This document shows, in pieces, positions 1 to 7,970 of a stretch of 54,595 nt of DNA; the first letter of the stretch is position 1; each line of letters starts with the position of its first letter. Position numbers and translations under genes: made by a program. This DNA comes from Planctomycetota bacterium (GTDB taxonomy: Bacteria > Planctomycetota > Phycisphaerae > Phycisphaerales > SM1A02). The notes below the pieces were generated by a model that saw only the letters and a program-made list of their open reading frames with translations, was not told the origin of the DNA and did not search any database. Location: positions 1 through 54,595 of the forward strand of contig JACNLW010000031.1 in the NCBI GenBank assembly GCA_014381305.1, given 5' to 3'.

Positions 1-118
1 TTCACTTCGGTGAATGTCCTTGTCCGAGGAATGAGAACGGGTCGCGTGCAAAAGTTTGCTGGCAACAGTAGACATAGATGAATGGCCGTCCTTTGACAGA
101 ATCCGGCTTATCGTCCAC
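1..118 (+). ncRNA. rnpB: RNase P RNA, 3' end (partial)
   Basis: This is the 3' part of the catalytic RNA of ribonuclease P, which trims the 5' leader from tRNA precursors. The conserved closing block is readable: AGATGAATGGCCGTCC, then GACAGAATCCGGCTTATCG. This matches the class A bacterial 3' end, usually GACAGAACCCGGCTTA; here one C is replaced by T. An upstream piece, GGTCGCGTGCAAAAG, also fits the core. The 5' part lies left of the window. The exact 3' end is estimated from the last conserved block and the terminator that follows. Confidence 0.9.
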
Positions 119-130
119 AGGCAATCACGA

Positions 131-169
131 ACAGCCCCCCGAGCGAGAGCTAAGGGGGGTTGTCCTTTT
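131..169 (+). terminator. Rho-independent terminator after rnpB
   Basis: ACAGCCCCCC (131-140) pairs with GGGGGGTTGT (154-163) around a 13-base loop, followed by CCTTTTA. The stem has about ten pairs with one G-U. It ends the RNase P RNA. Because the M28 peptidase gene ends at 168 on the other strand, the hairpin lies directly beyond that gene's stop and could stop both transcripts. Confidence 0.8.
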
Positions 170-2042
170 ATGGTGCTTTTAGTGTCACTTCGACAAAGAT
201 ATTTTGATTACCGCGCCGCACAGTAAACGTAACAACATCGCCTGGTGCAGATTCTTTGAGTAACTCCATCAATTTGCGGCCGCCAGTGAGTTCAGTGTCG
301 CCCCACGCAAGCAACACATCATCTGCGAGCAAGCCCGCCTCTTCGGCGCACGTACCTTCACTCACGCCAGTGAGCAAAATGCCAGTTTCAAGTTGTTCGG
401 TGTACGAAGGGTGCACACCAAGACGAACTGGTGATGACATTTTTGTTGCTCGATTCGTTTTTGTTTTTGTGTTTGTCGTGAAATGAACTTTGGGTTCATC
501 CACAAGAACATCTACGAATGTGTCAACAAGTGTAATGACACGTGCTGCGCCAGCAGGATTCAATGTGTGCAGACGATCCTGCGGTGTGTGGTATTCCTCG
601 CTTAAACCTGTAAAAAAGAAAAGAACAGGAATGTCTTTGGTGTAAAAATTGGTGTGGTCGGAAGGACCGGTTCCACCCGTCGTGAGACTTGCAGTCAAAG
701 TTGTTTTTGCAACAAGTTCAGGAATAAGTGTATCGAACTCTGTTGCTGTGCCCGTTCCAGAGATTGACAAGTTGTTATCGCGTAATCGACCAACCATATC
801 CATGTTGATCATCACGTTGATTGCTTCAAGATCCATAATTGGATCCTCGACAAACGCTGCGGATCCGTGCAAGCCTGCTTCTTCAGCATCAAAAAACAAA
901 AATAAAACAGAACGAAGCGATTCATCATCTGATTGTTCATACGTTTCTGTTAACTGCTTTGCAAGAACAAGTACAGCAGCGGATCCCGAAGCATTATCGT
1001 CAGCACCAACGTGAAGTTCGCCTTGTGATGAAGTGCCGGTATATCCAAAACCAAGATGGTCATAGTGTCCACCGATAACGAGCCATTCATTTGCAAGCTC
1101 ACCGCGACCTTGCAAAATGCCACCAATATTTTTTGCATGCATGGCACTCTTTTCGACGGTTGTTTCTAGGGTGACTGTTTTGTCTAACGGAAGTGTCGTA
1201 ACGCTTCCTGTGTCAGCATTTCTTTGCATTTGGGCAAGTATGTTCATGCCACCAACAAGTTCTCCTGCTGTAGGTTGATCAAATTGCACGATTGGAATGT
1301 TTGTTGAACCAAAGCGGCTTGACCGCATGATCTCTAACCCGCGCCGGCCGTCTCTGCAATTTGGTGGATTGACGAGAATGACGCCAACTGCACCGCGGTC
1401 AATCACTGCTTGCATTTTGTCGCGGATTGCACTTTCAGGACCGAATCGTCGGCCTGCCCAAAGGCTTACACCTTCTTGGTCAAGCGGTTCATAGCGAAGC
1501 ATGAATGCAATTTGCCCATTTAAATCAGTCTCTTCATCAAAACTTGAATAGCCATCCTTTCCTTCCTCAATGGCATACCCGACAAAAGTAACAGGCGCGC
1601 TCACTTTTCCAGTTCCGCTATTACCGAGCACAACGTAATCAATGTCTTCCTCGAGTGTTTCACCAGCGACTTCAACAAAGGAGTGCGTCACAATTGGAGC
1701 AGTGGATTCAATGTCGAAATCGAAGGGTTGGAACCATGTACCATCAAAGGCTGGTTCAAGGCCAATTTGTTGAAGGTTCCATGTGATGTATTCCCCTGCA
1801 AGCGAGGAACCGTCTGTGCCGGGTTCTCTTCCTGCAAGCCACGGATTTGAAAGAAGAGAAACGTGCTGTTGGAACTCAATTGCAGTTTGCCCTGCATCTT
1901 CAAAATAGGTTCGAAGCGTATCGTCAGAGGCGAGGCTTTCGGGATTGAATCTGCGAACAGAGTGCGGTCCCTCGAGCGTTGTCCCAGTTGGAATGCCAAC
2001 GGATGTGAGGGTAACAAAAGTAATAAGAATTGGAGTGTACAT
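168..2042 (-). CDS. Exported M28-family zinc peptidase with PA and PDZ domains
   Basis: A 624-residue exported aminopeptidase-like enzyme. The start chosen gives MYTPILITFVTLTSV, a plausible signal peptide; a longer frame to 2165 would run into gcvPA. After a PA-like insertion (about 150-285) comes the M28 catalytic domain. Visible zinc ligands are H326 in GGHYDHLG, D348 in GADDNASG, E388 in DAEEAGLHGS, D415 in NMDMVGR and H485 in EYHTPQD. A PDZ domain fills about 540-624. Family members remove N-terminal residues from peptides or act on modified peptides; the substrate is not visible. It diverges from gcvPA, with 57 bp between the starts. TATTAT lies about 9 bases before the ATG on its strand, which would give a very short leader. 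Confidence 0.9.
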   Translation of the reverse strand: MYTPILITFVTLTSVGIPTGTTLEGPHSVRRFNPESLASDDTLRTYFEDAGQTAIEFQQHVSLLSNPWLAGREPGTDGSSLAGEYITWNLQQIGLEPAFDGTWFQPFDFDIESTAPIVTHSFVEVAGETLEEDIDYVVLGNSGTGKVSAPVTFVGYAIEEGKDGYSSFDEETDLNGQIAFMLRYEPLDQEGVSLWAGRRFGPESAIRDKMQAVIDRGAVGVILVNPPNCRDGRRGLEIMRSSRFGSTNIPIVQFDQPTAGELVGGMNILAQMQRNADTGSVTTLPLDKTVTLETTVEKSAMHAKNIGGILQGRGELANEWLVIGGHYDHLGFGYTGTSSQGELHVGADDNASGSAAVLVLAKQLTETYEQSDDESLRSVLFLFFDAEEAGLHGSAAFVEDPIMDLEAINVMINMDMVGRLRDNNLSISGTGTATEFDTLIPELVAKTTLTASLTTGGTGPSDHTNFYTKDIPVLFFFTGLSEEYHTPQDRLHTLNPAGAARVITLVDTFVDVLVDEPKVHFTTNTKTKTNRATKMSSPVRLGVHPSYTEQLETGILLTGVSEGTCAEEAGLLADDVLLAWGDTELTGGRKLMELLKESAPGDVVTFTVRRGNQNIFVEVTLKAP

Positions 2043-2050
2043 AGAGTGAA

Positions 2051-2056
2051 TATAAT
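2051..2056 (+). promoter_or_regulatory. Candidate -10 box for gcvPA
   Basis: A perfect TATAAT lies in the 57-bp divergent gap, 44 bases before the gcvPA ATG. The best -35 is TTGGAG at 2030-2035 with a short 15-bp spacer, so support is moderate. The gap is too short for a glycine riboswitch. Confidence 0.35.
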
Positions 2057-2099
2057 ACCAACCTGCGATACACTGCCACCCCAACGACAGGCTTACTTT

Positions 2100-3455
2100 A
2101 TGGATTACACTCAAATCACAGAAGCGCAACTTGATGAGATGCTCACTACGATTGGCATTGACCATGTGGATCGCCTTTTTGACGTGATTCCCGAGTCTAT
2201 TCGCTGTAAAGAGGGCTTAGATATTTCACCTCCTCAGTCGGAGTTAGAGTTGCAGCGATCGCTTGCGGAGATGGCATCTCATAATATTGGTCCACACAAC
2301 ATGGCATGTTTTATGGGGTGTGGAGCGTACGATCATTTTTACCCAGTATTGATAGACCAACTGATTAGTCGAGGGGAGTTTCTTACTTCGTACACCCCAT
2401 ATCAAGCAGAAGCATCGCAAGGAACGTTGCAAGGTTTTTTTGAATTCCAAACGCAAATTTCGAGATTGGCTGGATTGGATATTGCAAACGCAAGTTTATA
2501 TGACGGAGCAACTGCTGTTTCAGAAGCAGCGATCCTTGCTGTGAACACAACTCGGCGCCACACTGTGCTCGTCGCTTCAACAATTCACCCTGAATATTTA
2601 GCAGTACTTCAAACGTGTCTCGCTGATTTGCACGTGAACATTACACTTCTTCCGTCAACAGACGGAAGGGTGTCGCCTGAAACAGTTCGCCAGCACATGT
2701 GCAGTGATGTTGCAGCAGTGATCGTGCAATCACCAAACATTTGGGGACAAATTGAAGATTGGGGTGGCTGTTTTGAAGTTGCACATGAAGATGCTAAAAC
2801 ATTGGCAATTGCTGTGTTTAATCCGATAGCGAGTGGACTACTTAAAACCCCGGGAGAGTGTGGCGCAGATCTTGCAGCAGGTGAAGGGCAACCTTTGGGC
2901 AATGCGTTGAATCTTGGCGGGCCATATTTGGGACTGCTTGCAGCGAAAGAAAAGTTCGTTCGAAAAATGCCTGGACGTCTTGTTGGAATGACAACCGATG
3001 AAGATGGGCGGCGAGTTTTTTGTTTGACATTACAAACTCGCGAACAACACATTCGAGGCGCGAAGGCGACGAGTAATGTTTGTACTAATCAAGGTTTAAT
3101 GGCAATGCGAGCGACCATGTTTATGACAACTGTTGGCAAGGAGGGGCTTGCAGAAATGGCAAGTCAATGTTGGCATAAGGCACACTATTTAGCGGAGCAG
3201 ATAACAGCATTGGATGGCTGGGAACTTGCATTTGATGGCGGGTTTTTTAACGAGTTTACGGTGAACTGTCCTGTCGATGTGACTGAAATTGTAAACACAG
3301 GAAAAGAACGCGGCGTGCTCGTTGGTGTTGCTGCAAACGGACGACGAATGCGTAAATTGTCGAGTGGTAATGAGTTGATCATTGCCGTGACCGAAAAACG
3401 AACTCGCCATGAAATGGACGCACTTGTTTCTTTATTGAAGGAGTTGTCGTCATGA
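2100..3455 (+). CDS. gcvPA: Glycine dehydrogenase (decarboxylating) subunit 1
   Basis: Subunit 1 of the two-subunit P-protein of the glycine cleavage system. With GcvPB it decarboxylates glycine and passes the aminomethyl group to the lipoyl arm of H-protein in the cytoplasm. The 451-residue length fits the family, which is about 440-450. It starts MDYTQITEAQLDEML, and the conserved block FMGCGAYDHFYPVLIDQL is readable, as is NLGGPYLGLLA. The frame opens further upstream, but that stretch lies inside the divergent peptidase gene, so the ATG at 2100 is preferred. No clear Shine-Dalgarno precedes it. It overlaps gcvPB by four bases (ATGA), which implies coupled translation. gcvT and gcvH are not in the window. 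Confidence 0.95.
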   Translation: MDYTQITEAQLDEMLTTIGIDHVDRLFDVIPESIRCKEGLDISPPQSELELQRSLAEMASHNIGPHNMACFMGCGAYDHFYPVLIDQLISRGEFLTSYTPYQAEASQGTLQGFFEFQTQISRLAGLDIANASLYDGATAVSEAAILAVNTTRRHTVLVASTIHPEYLAVLQTCLADLHVNITLLPSTDGRVSPETVRQHMCSDVAAVIVQSPNIWGQIEDWGGCFEVAHEDAKTLAIAVFNPIASGLLKTPGECGADLAAGEGQPLGNALNLGGPYLGLLAAKEKFVRKMPGRLVGMTTDEDGRRVFCLTLQTREQHIRGAKATSNVCTNQGLMAMRATMFMTTVGKEGLAEMASQCWHKAHYLAEQITALDGWELAFDGGFFNEFTVNCPVDVTEIVNTGKERGVLVGVAANGRRMRKLSSGNELIIAVTEKRTRHEMDALVSLLKELSS

Positions 3456-4936
3456 CGAACCATCCTTCAAGGGGCGATCGCCCAGTAGAACCACTCGTAT
3501 TTGAAAAACATGTTGCGGGTATGTGCGGTGTAGATTTTCCGCCGTTGGATGTCCCAGAAACACCAACCCCAGATTCATTGCAGGGATGCGGTGTCGAGTT
3601 GCCAAGTATTGGACAACACGATGTCATGGCGCATTACACACACTTGTCTGATCGAAACTTCTCAGTAGACGGGAATTTTTATCCTCTTGGTTCGTGCACG
3701 ATGAAACACAATCCACGCATCAATGAGTGGGCAGCAGCACTACCAGGTTTCGCTTGCTTGCATCCATTGCAAGATGATGATTGCATTCAAGGTGCGCTTC
3801 GTTTGTTGTATGAAACACGAACAATGCTCGAAGAAATTTCTGGATTGCATGAAGTTTCTTTACAACCAGCGGCAGGCGCGCACGGTGAATTTACAGCACT
3901 AAAAGTAATCCGAGCATTCTTTGCAGATCATGGTCAATCGCAGCGAACGGTTGTGCTTGCACCAGATACAGCGCATGGAACCAACCCTGCATCTTGCACG
4001 ATGTGTGGTGCAACTGTGAAACAAGTTCGCACGATTAATGGACACACTGATCTTGATCATTTAAGAGAAGTTATTGCAGAAGTTGGACCTGAAAATGTTG
4101 CAGCGTTCATGATTACAAATCCAAGTACAGCAGGATTGTTTGATCCAAGCATCAAGGAAATGGCAGAGATTGTCCATGGTGCTGGTGCAAAGGTTTACCT
4201 TGATGGTGCAAACATGAATGCACTGCTTGGGCGAGTAAAACCAAGTGATTTTGGTGCTGATGCGATGCATTACAACACACATAAAACGTTCAGTACGCCA
4301 CATGGTGGCGGTGGTCCGGGAAGTGGTCCAATTGCAGTAACAGAAGAACTTGCGCCGTACCTTCCAGTGCCGCAAGTGATGATGGCGGACGATGGAAGTT
4401 TTTATCTTGATCGTGATCGCGAGAAATCAATTGGAAAAGTACGGAGTTTTATTGGTCAATTCGGAGTACTTGTGCGGTGTTGGACGTACATCAATGCGTG
4501 CGGCGCAGAGGGTTTGCGGCATGTTGCAGAAACTGCTGTGTTAAATGCAAATTACCTTGCAGTTCGTTTGCAAGATGTGTACGACATGCCATATTTTGAT
4601 CCTGAAAAAGGTGCATACTGTGCACATGAATTTGTTTCGGTTCCTCGATCGTTGCTCGATAAAGGTGTAACGCTTATTGACATTGCAAAACGAATGATCG
4701 ATTTTGGGGTGCACCCTCCAACGATGCATTGGCCGGTACACGATTGTTTAATGGTTGAACCAACGGAAACAGAATCGAAGCAAGCTCTTGATTCATTTGT
4801 TGAAGTGATGTTGCAGATTGCAGCTGAAATTGACTCTGATATTGAGAGCGTAAAAAATGCACCGCTTGTTTCTGATATTTCCAGAGCAGACGAAGTTGGA
4901 GCAGCGAGAAAACCTGTGCTTGTTTGGAAAGATTAA
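3452..4936 (+). CDS. gcvPB: Glycine dehydrogenase (decarboxylating) subunit 2
   Basis: Subunit 2 of the split glycine decarboxylase P-protein, carrying the pyridoxal-phosphate lysine. The cofactor motif HYNTHKTFSTPHGGGGPGSG is readable, with the Schiff-base lysine at K278. NFYPLGSCTMKHNPR and the glycine-rich DTAHGTNPASC are also typical. The length of 494 residues is normal for the bacterial GcvPB family. It follows gcvPA with a 4-bp overlap. Its TAA stop (4934-4936) overlaps the stop of the convergent pgpA gene, so no separate terminator fits between the two. Confidence 0.95.
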   Translation: MTNHPSRGDRPVEPLVFEKHVAGMCGVDFPPLDVPETPTPDSLQGCGVELPSIGQHDVMAHYTHLSDRNFSVDGNFYPLGSCTMKHNPRINEWAAALPGFACLHPLQDDDCIQGALRLLYETRTMLEEISGLHEVSLQPAAGAHGEFTALKVIRAFFADHGQSQRTVVLAPDTAHGTNPASCTMCGATVKQVRTINGHTDLDHLREVIAEVGPENVAAFMITNPSTAGLFDPSIKEMAEIVHGAGAKVYLDGANMNALLGRVKPSDFGADAMHYNTHKTFSTPHGGGGPGSGPIAVTEELAPYLPVPQVMMADDGSFYLDRDREKSIGKVRSFIGQFGVLVRCWTYINACGAEGLRHVAETAVLNANYLAVRLQDVYDMPYFDPEKGAYCAHEFVSVPRSLLDKGVTLIDIAKRMIDFGVHPPTMHWPVHDCLMVEPTETESKQALDSFVEVMLQIAAEIDSDIESVKNAPLVSDISRADEVGAARKPVLVWKD

Positions 4937-5436
4937 CCAATTAAAACTGCAGCGATTCCTACAAGAATACCAGCAGCGATTCCCGCATAAACATCATCCA
5001 TAAGAACGCCCCAACCCCTTGGATACTTTTGTGCTTGATCAATGAGTTGTGGTTTCCAGATATCAAACAGGCGAAACAGTGCAAATGCATACACAGCGAG
5101 TGCAATCCAAATTGCTGGTGAGGCGTGGTTCTCAGGTTCAAGCCAAGCCATGCCTAGCAATGCGATAGATTGCCCAGCAGCTTCGTCGCTGACAACTTGA
5201 GACGGATCCTTTTTACCGAAATATTGTGTGTACCAAGGCTCTAGGGTGATGGTGACATAAGATGAAACGATGATGATCACGAGCAACACACCGATAGTCA
5301 CCGCTATGGGTGCACCAAAGTGACCCAAAATTAAGATCGCGATGAGTGGTTTGAGTGACCCCCAAGTGCCGGGTGCTTTTGGGAGGAGTCCGAGACCCCC
5401 ATTTGTACACCACAGTAGTTTCATGATGTTTTTCAT
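4933..5436 (-). CDS. pgpA: Phosphatidylglycerophosphatase A
   Basis: Dephosphorylates phosphatidylglycerophosphate to phosphatidylglycerol at the inner membrane. The 167-residue protein shows the family signatures GLGLLPKAPGTWGSL near the N-terminus, DPSQVVSDEAAGQ in the middle, and RLFDIWKPQLIDQ followed by GWGVLMDDVYAG near the end, with several hydrophobic helices between. The start at 5436 overlaps the pgsA stop as ATGA; an internal ATG at 5424 is possible. PgsA makes the substrate of this enzyme, so the pair forms a two-step operon. The stop overlaps the convergent gcvPB stop. Confidence 0.92.
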   Translation of the reverse strand: MKNIMKLLWCTNGGLGLLPKAPGTWGSLKPLIAILILGHFGAPIAVTIGVLLVIIIVSSYVTITLEPWYTQYFGKKDPSQVVSDEAAGQSIALLGMAWLEPENHASPAIWIALAVYAFALFRLFDIWKPQLIDQAQKYPRGWGVLMDDVYAGIAAGILVGIAAVLIG

Positions 5437-6083
5437 GATGATTGTTGTCGAAGAACTGATCGTAGTCCTGTGATGTAAGGCAAGCCAGACCATAAGGTTA
5501 CGATAAGCATGAGCCAGATGAGAATGTTGATCAGTAGCATGACTGCATGGTGTTTGTCAGGGTGGCAATTGACCACGAGGAGTAGCACGAGTGGAACAGC
5601 GAATGATTGAAGAATCATTTTGGCTTTCCCAGCCCACTTAGCGCCACCTTTGTAGCCTTTTGATTCGAGAACGTCTCGGATTGCTGTGACGAGGAGTTCA
5701 CGGGCAATGAGAAGGACTACCATCCAAGGGTAGACACCAGAAGCCATGGTCATGAGACGGTCTTCTGCGATCCATTCTGGAATGCTAAAACGCGGTCCCG
5801 CGTAGAAAATAAAAGCACCGAGTACGAGCACTTTGTCACAAAATGGATCCATAATTCTGCCAAACATGGATTCGGCATCCCACTTTCTGGCGAGGTAACC
5901 GTCTATAAAATCAGTAGTTGCGGCGATAACGAAGAGGACTATCGCGATGTTTCCCCAAAGAACGCCTTGCCCTGGATATCGAAAACCACTGAGGGCTGCG
6001 AAGAACGCTGCGGCTATAAAAATTCGCAAAATTGTTACGAAGTTTGGTATTCGCTTTTTCAGTGCATTATTCACGTATTGCAT
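5433..6083 (-). CDS. pgsA: CDP-diacylglycerol--glycerol-3-phosphate 3-phosphatidyltransferase
   Basis: Integral membrane enzyme that joins CDP-diacylglycerol and glycerol-3-phosphate to make phosphatidylglycerophosphate, the committed step to phosphatidylglycerol and cardiolipin. The CDP-alcohol phosphatidyltransferase signature is complete: DFIDGYLAR, then eight residues, then GRIMDPFCDK. The 216 residues carry about five or six hydrophobic helices. The start MQYVNNALKKRIPNF is chosen because longer in-frame starts (to 6134) fall inside the first 129-bp repeat and encode non-family sequence. It is the first gene of the pgsA-pgpA operon. A repeat array starts 17 bases upstream. Confidence 0.93.
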   Translation of the reverse strand: MQYVNNALKKRIPNFVTILRIFIAAAFFAALSGFRYPGQGVLWGNIAIVLFVIAATTDFIDGYLARKWDAESMFGRIMDPFCDKVLVLGAFIFYAGPRFSIPEWIAEDRLMTMASGVYPWMVVLLIARELLVTAIRDVLESKGYKGGAKWAGKAKMILQSFAVPLVLLLVVNCHPDKHHAVMLLINILIWLMLIVTLWSGLPYITGLRSVLRQQSS

Positions 6084-6099
6084 TCTACACCCACACCAC

Positions 6100-6486
6100 A
6101 GTTTATTAGACCGCGGGTGAATTAATCGCGTCATTTTGCGTTATTTATCTCGGAGCACTGTTTGCGATTATTTCACCCGGGGTCAGTTCTTCGGAAGAAA
6201 CTCACCCGGAATAAACTCACCCCCGGTGAGTTTATTAGACCGCGGGTGAATTAATCGCGTCATTTTGCGTTATTTATCTCGGAGCACTGTTTGCGATTAT
6301 TTCACCCGGGGTCAGTTCTTCGGAAGAAACTCACCCGGAATAAACTCACCCCCGGTGAGTTTATTAGACCGCGGGTGAATTAATCGCGTCATTTTGCGTT
6401 ATTTATCTCGGAGCACTGTTTGCGATTATTTCACCCGGGGTCAGTTCTTCGGAAGAAACTCACCCGGAATAAACTCACCCCCGGTG
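6100..6486. repeat. Three tandem 129-bp palindromic repeats
   Basis: Three copies (6100-6228, 6229-6357, 6358-6486) look identical base for base. Each holds hairpin H1 with imperfect 21-bp arms and a 34-base loop. In copy 1 the left arm is 6109-6129 and begins GACCGCGGGTGAATT; the right arm is 6164-6184 and ends TTCACCCGGGGTC; only two mismatches. Hairpin H2 has perfect 12-bp arms around CCC (6210-6236 in copy 1). The word YTCACC or its complement recurs throughout. No coding potential is seen. Similar elements occur at 14133 and 35235. Confidence 0.95.
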
Positions 6487-6513
6487 AGTTTATGGAAAAT
6501 GAACCTGAAAATC

Positions 6514-6540
6514 GAGAAACTCACCGGGGGTGAGTTTCTC
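6514..6540. repeat. Perfect 12-bp inverted repeat closing the array (H3)
   Basis: GAGAAACTCACC and GGTGAGTTTCTC pair perfectly around a GGG loop. The core is the complement-orientation version of H2 (loop GGG rather than CCC). A comparable H2-spacer-H3 arrangement, with a similar ATGGAAA spacer, recurs at 14159-14216. Confidence 0.9.
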
Positions 6541-6622
6541 AGCAGGGGACAGACCACATGAAAGAGGTATCCACAGCGCATGATTTGGGTCAGTTGAGCG
6601 TATGAAAAGACTCATAAAGTGG

Positions 6623-6651
6623 TTGCGAAAAGGCGGTTTTCGGTCTATTCT
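6623..6651 (+). promoter_or_regulatory. Candidate sigma-70-type promoter for nuoJ
   Basis: TTGCGA (6623-6628) and TATTCT (6646-6651) are separated by exactly 17 bases. The predicted transcript would begin about 70 bases before the nuoJ ATG, beyond the repeat array. The match is imperfect and untested. Confidence 0.4.
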
Positions 6652-6726
6652 GCCACACTTCATGCCACCAAAGGGTGGATTTATTTTCACCCCGTACCCT
6701 CCCACCAAAAGGTTCGATTCGCGTAC

Positions 6727-7650
6727 ATGGATCCAGTGCTTCCTTATCTAGCCTGCCTCGTTTTGGCTCTTGCCATCTACGCTGCAACACGCCCCGCATC
6801 ATTCACTTTTCGCATGGGTGCAATCGTTGCAACAGTCGCAGCAGCAGGGTGGCTTGTAGGTATTGTTGCAGGTGTTTTATCTTCACTTGAAGGTGATCCG
6901 ACAACCCCATTTTTTGTTATTTTTAGCCTTGCCCTCATCGGCGCTGCTGTGCGAATGATTTCAGAAGAACGCCCAATTTATTGTGCGCTCCATTTTGTAC
7001 TTGTGGTCATTGCCTCAGCAGGCTTGCTCCTGCTTTTAGAAGCGGAGTTCATGGCGTTCGCGCTCATCATTGTGTACGCCGGTGCAATTTTGATCACCTA
7101 CATGTTTGTTCTGATGTTGGCAAATCCCGTAGCAGATTCAAACGATCCTGAATCGAAAGCTTCTTATGACAAAATTCCACGCGAACCTGCCGCGGCAGTT
7201 GGTGTTGGCTTTTTATTGTTGTGCATCATTACAGGAACCGTACTGCACGGGACAGGTCAATTGCCAGATCAACCCAATGGAACAAATGCTTGGCACACAC
7301 TTGAACAATTACCAAAACAATTTGAATCAACTGTTTTGGAATTCGACCCAACGTTTGCGTGGCCACCGCAAGAAAACGATCAAGGTGTTGCGATACAAAT
7401 TGCAGATAATACAGCTTACATTGTCTCCGCAGAAGGCGTTCGCCTTGACCTTGACCCAGCGATGACCCCCACGAATACACAATCAGTGGGTTGGTCGCTC
7501 GTCAACGATTTTCCTGTAAGCCTTGAACTTGCAGGTGTGATTTTGCTCATGGCAATGCTCGGCGCTGCCGTACTCGCACGCAAGGCAATCGACCTTGATG
7601 AACGTGAAAAACACAAAGCACTAACAACAAATGAGGAGGCGCAGCCATGA
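6727..7650 (+). CDS. nuoJ: NADH-quinone oxidoreductase subunit J (extended)
   Basis: Membrane subunit of respiratory complex I. The diagnostic block EAEFMAFALIIVYAGAILITYMF around helix 3 matches the family. At 307 residues it is much longer than the usual 165-200. Two extra hydrophobic segments precede the canonical first helix (about 5-22 and 29-50), and a polar insertion of roughly 85 residues (about 180-265) separates the last two helices. The ATG at 6727 is chosen because upstream codons give a non-hydrophobic leader in the untranslated region. It is the first gene of nuoJKLMN and overlaps nuoK by four bases. Confidence 0.9.
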   Translation: MDPVLPYLACLVLALAIYAATRPASFTFRMGAIVATVAAAGWLVGIVAGVLSSLEGDPTTPFFVIFSLALIGAAVRMISEERPIYCALHFVLVVIASAGLLLLLEAEFMAFALIIVYAGAILITYMFVLMLANPVADSNDPESKASYDKIPREPAAAVGVGFLLLCIITGTVLHGTGQLPDQPNGTNAWHTLEQLPKQFESTVLEFDPTFAWPPQENDQGVAIQIADNTAYIVSAEGVRLDLDPAMTPTNTQSVGWSLVNDFPVSLELAGVILLMAMLGAAVLARKAIDLDEREKHKALTTNEEAQP

Positions 7651-7970
7651 TGGTCGCTTCGTTTGGTGCAGCAACACTTGCAAGTTACCTCGTTGTAAGT
7701 GGAATCCTCCTTGTGATTGGCATTGTCGGTTTTCTTATTCGCCGAAACTTGATTGTTATGTTTCTTTGCACTGAGCTCATGTTCCAAGGTGCCGCGATTG
7801 CGTTCGTTGCAGCTGGTCGGTATTACCTTGATTATTCCGGTCAGGTCATGGTGATCTTTATTTTGACAGTGGCTGCGGCTGAAGCAGCGCTTGCGCTTGC
7901 GCTTGTTGTGTTTATGCATAGGCAGCGTGACACACTTGATCCTGACGTGTATGGAGAACTTTCAGAATGA
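7647..7970 (+). CDS. nuoK: NADH-quinone oxidoreductase subunit K
   Basis: Small three-helix antiporter-like subunit of complex I. The 107 residues are close to the usual 100. The two conserved membrane glutamates are present: E43 in FLCTELMFQGA and E79 in VAAAEAALALAL, both part of the proton path. A strong GAGGAGG (7633-7639) lies seven bases before the ATG at 7647. The start overlaps the nuoJ stop as ATGA, and the stop overlaps the nuoL start the same way. Confidence 0.95.
   Translation: MMVASFGAATLASYLVVSGILLVIGIVGFLIRRNLIVMFLCTELMFQGAAIAFVAAGRYYLDYSGQVMVIFILTVAAAEAALALALVVFMHRQRDTLDPDVYGELSE

Larger units (their letters stand above)
6084..6726. other. 643-bp non-coding divergent region between pgsA and nuoJ
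   Basis: This gap holds the 129-bp tandem array (6100-6486), a further perfect hairpin (6514-6540), a candidate nuoJ promoter (6623-6651) and about 75 bases of nuoJ leader. Short reading frames here run through the repeats and resemble no protein I know. Confidence 0.85.

Noticed and set aside
1863-2099. N-terminal extension of gcvPA
   Set aside because: This in-frame stretch overlaps the divergent peptidase signal-peptide region and does not resemble P-protein.
2043-2099. Glycine riboswitch before gcvPA
   Set aside because: Only 57 bases lie between divergent starts, too short for the aptamer, and no conserved core is seen.
6084-6134. Longer N-terminus for pgsA
   Set aside because: The added codons lie partly in the first repeat copy and encode non-family sequence; the ATG at 6083 gives a normal PgsA start.
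6100-6486. CRISPR array
   Set aside because: The whole 129-bp unit repeats without variable spacers, and no cas genes are present.
6490-6802. Small proteins encoded in the pgsA-nuoJ gap
   Set aside because: The frames run through hairpin repeats and the nuoJ leader, with no start signals or recognisable domains.
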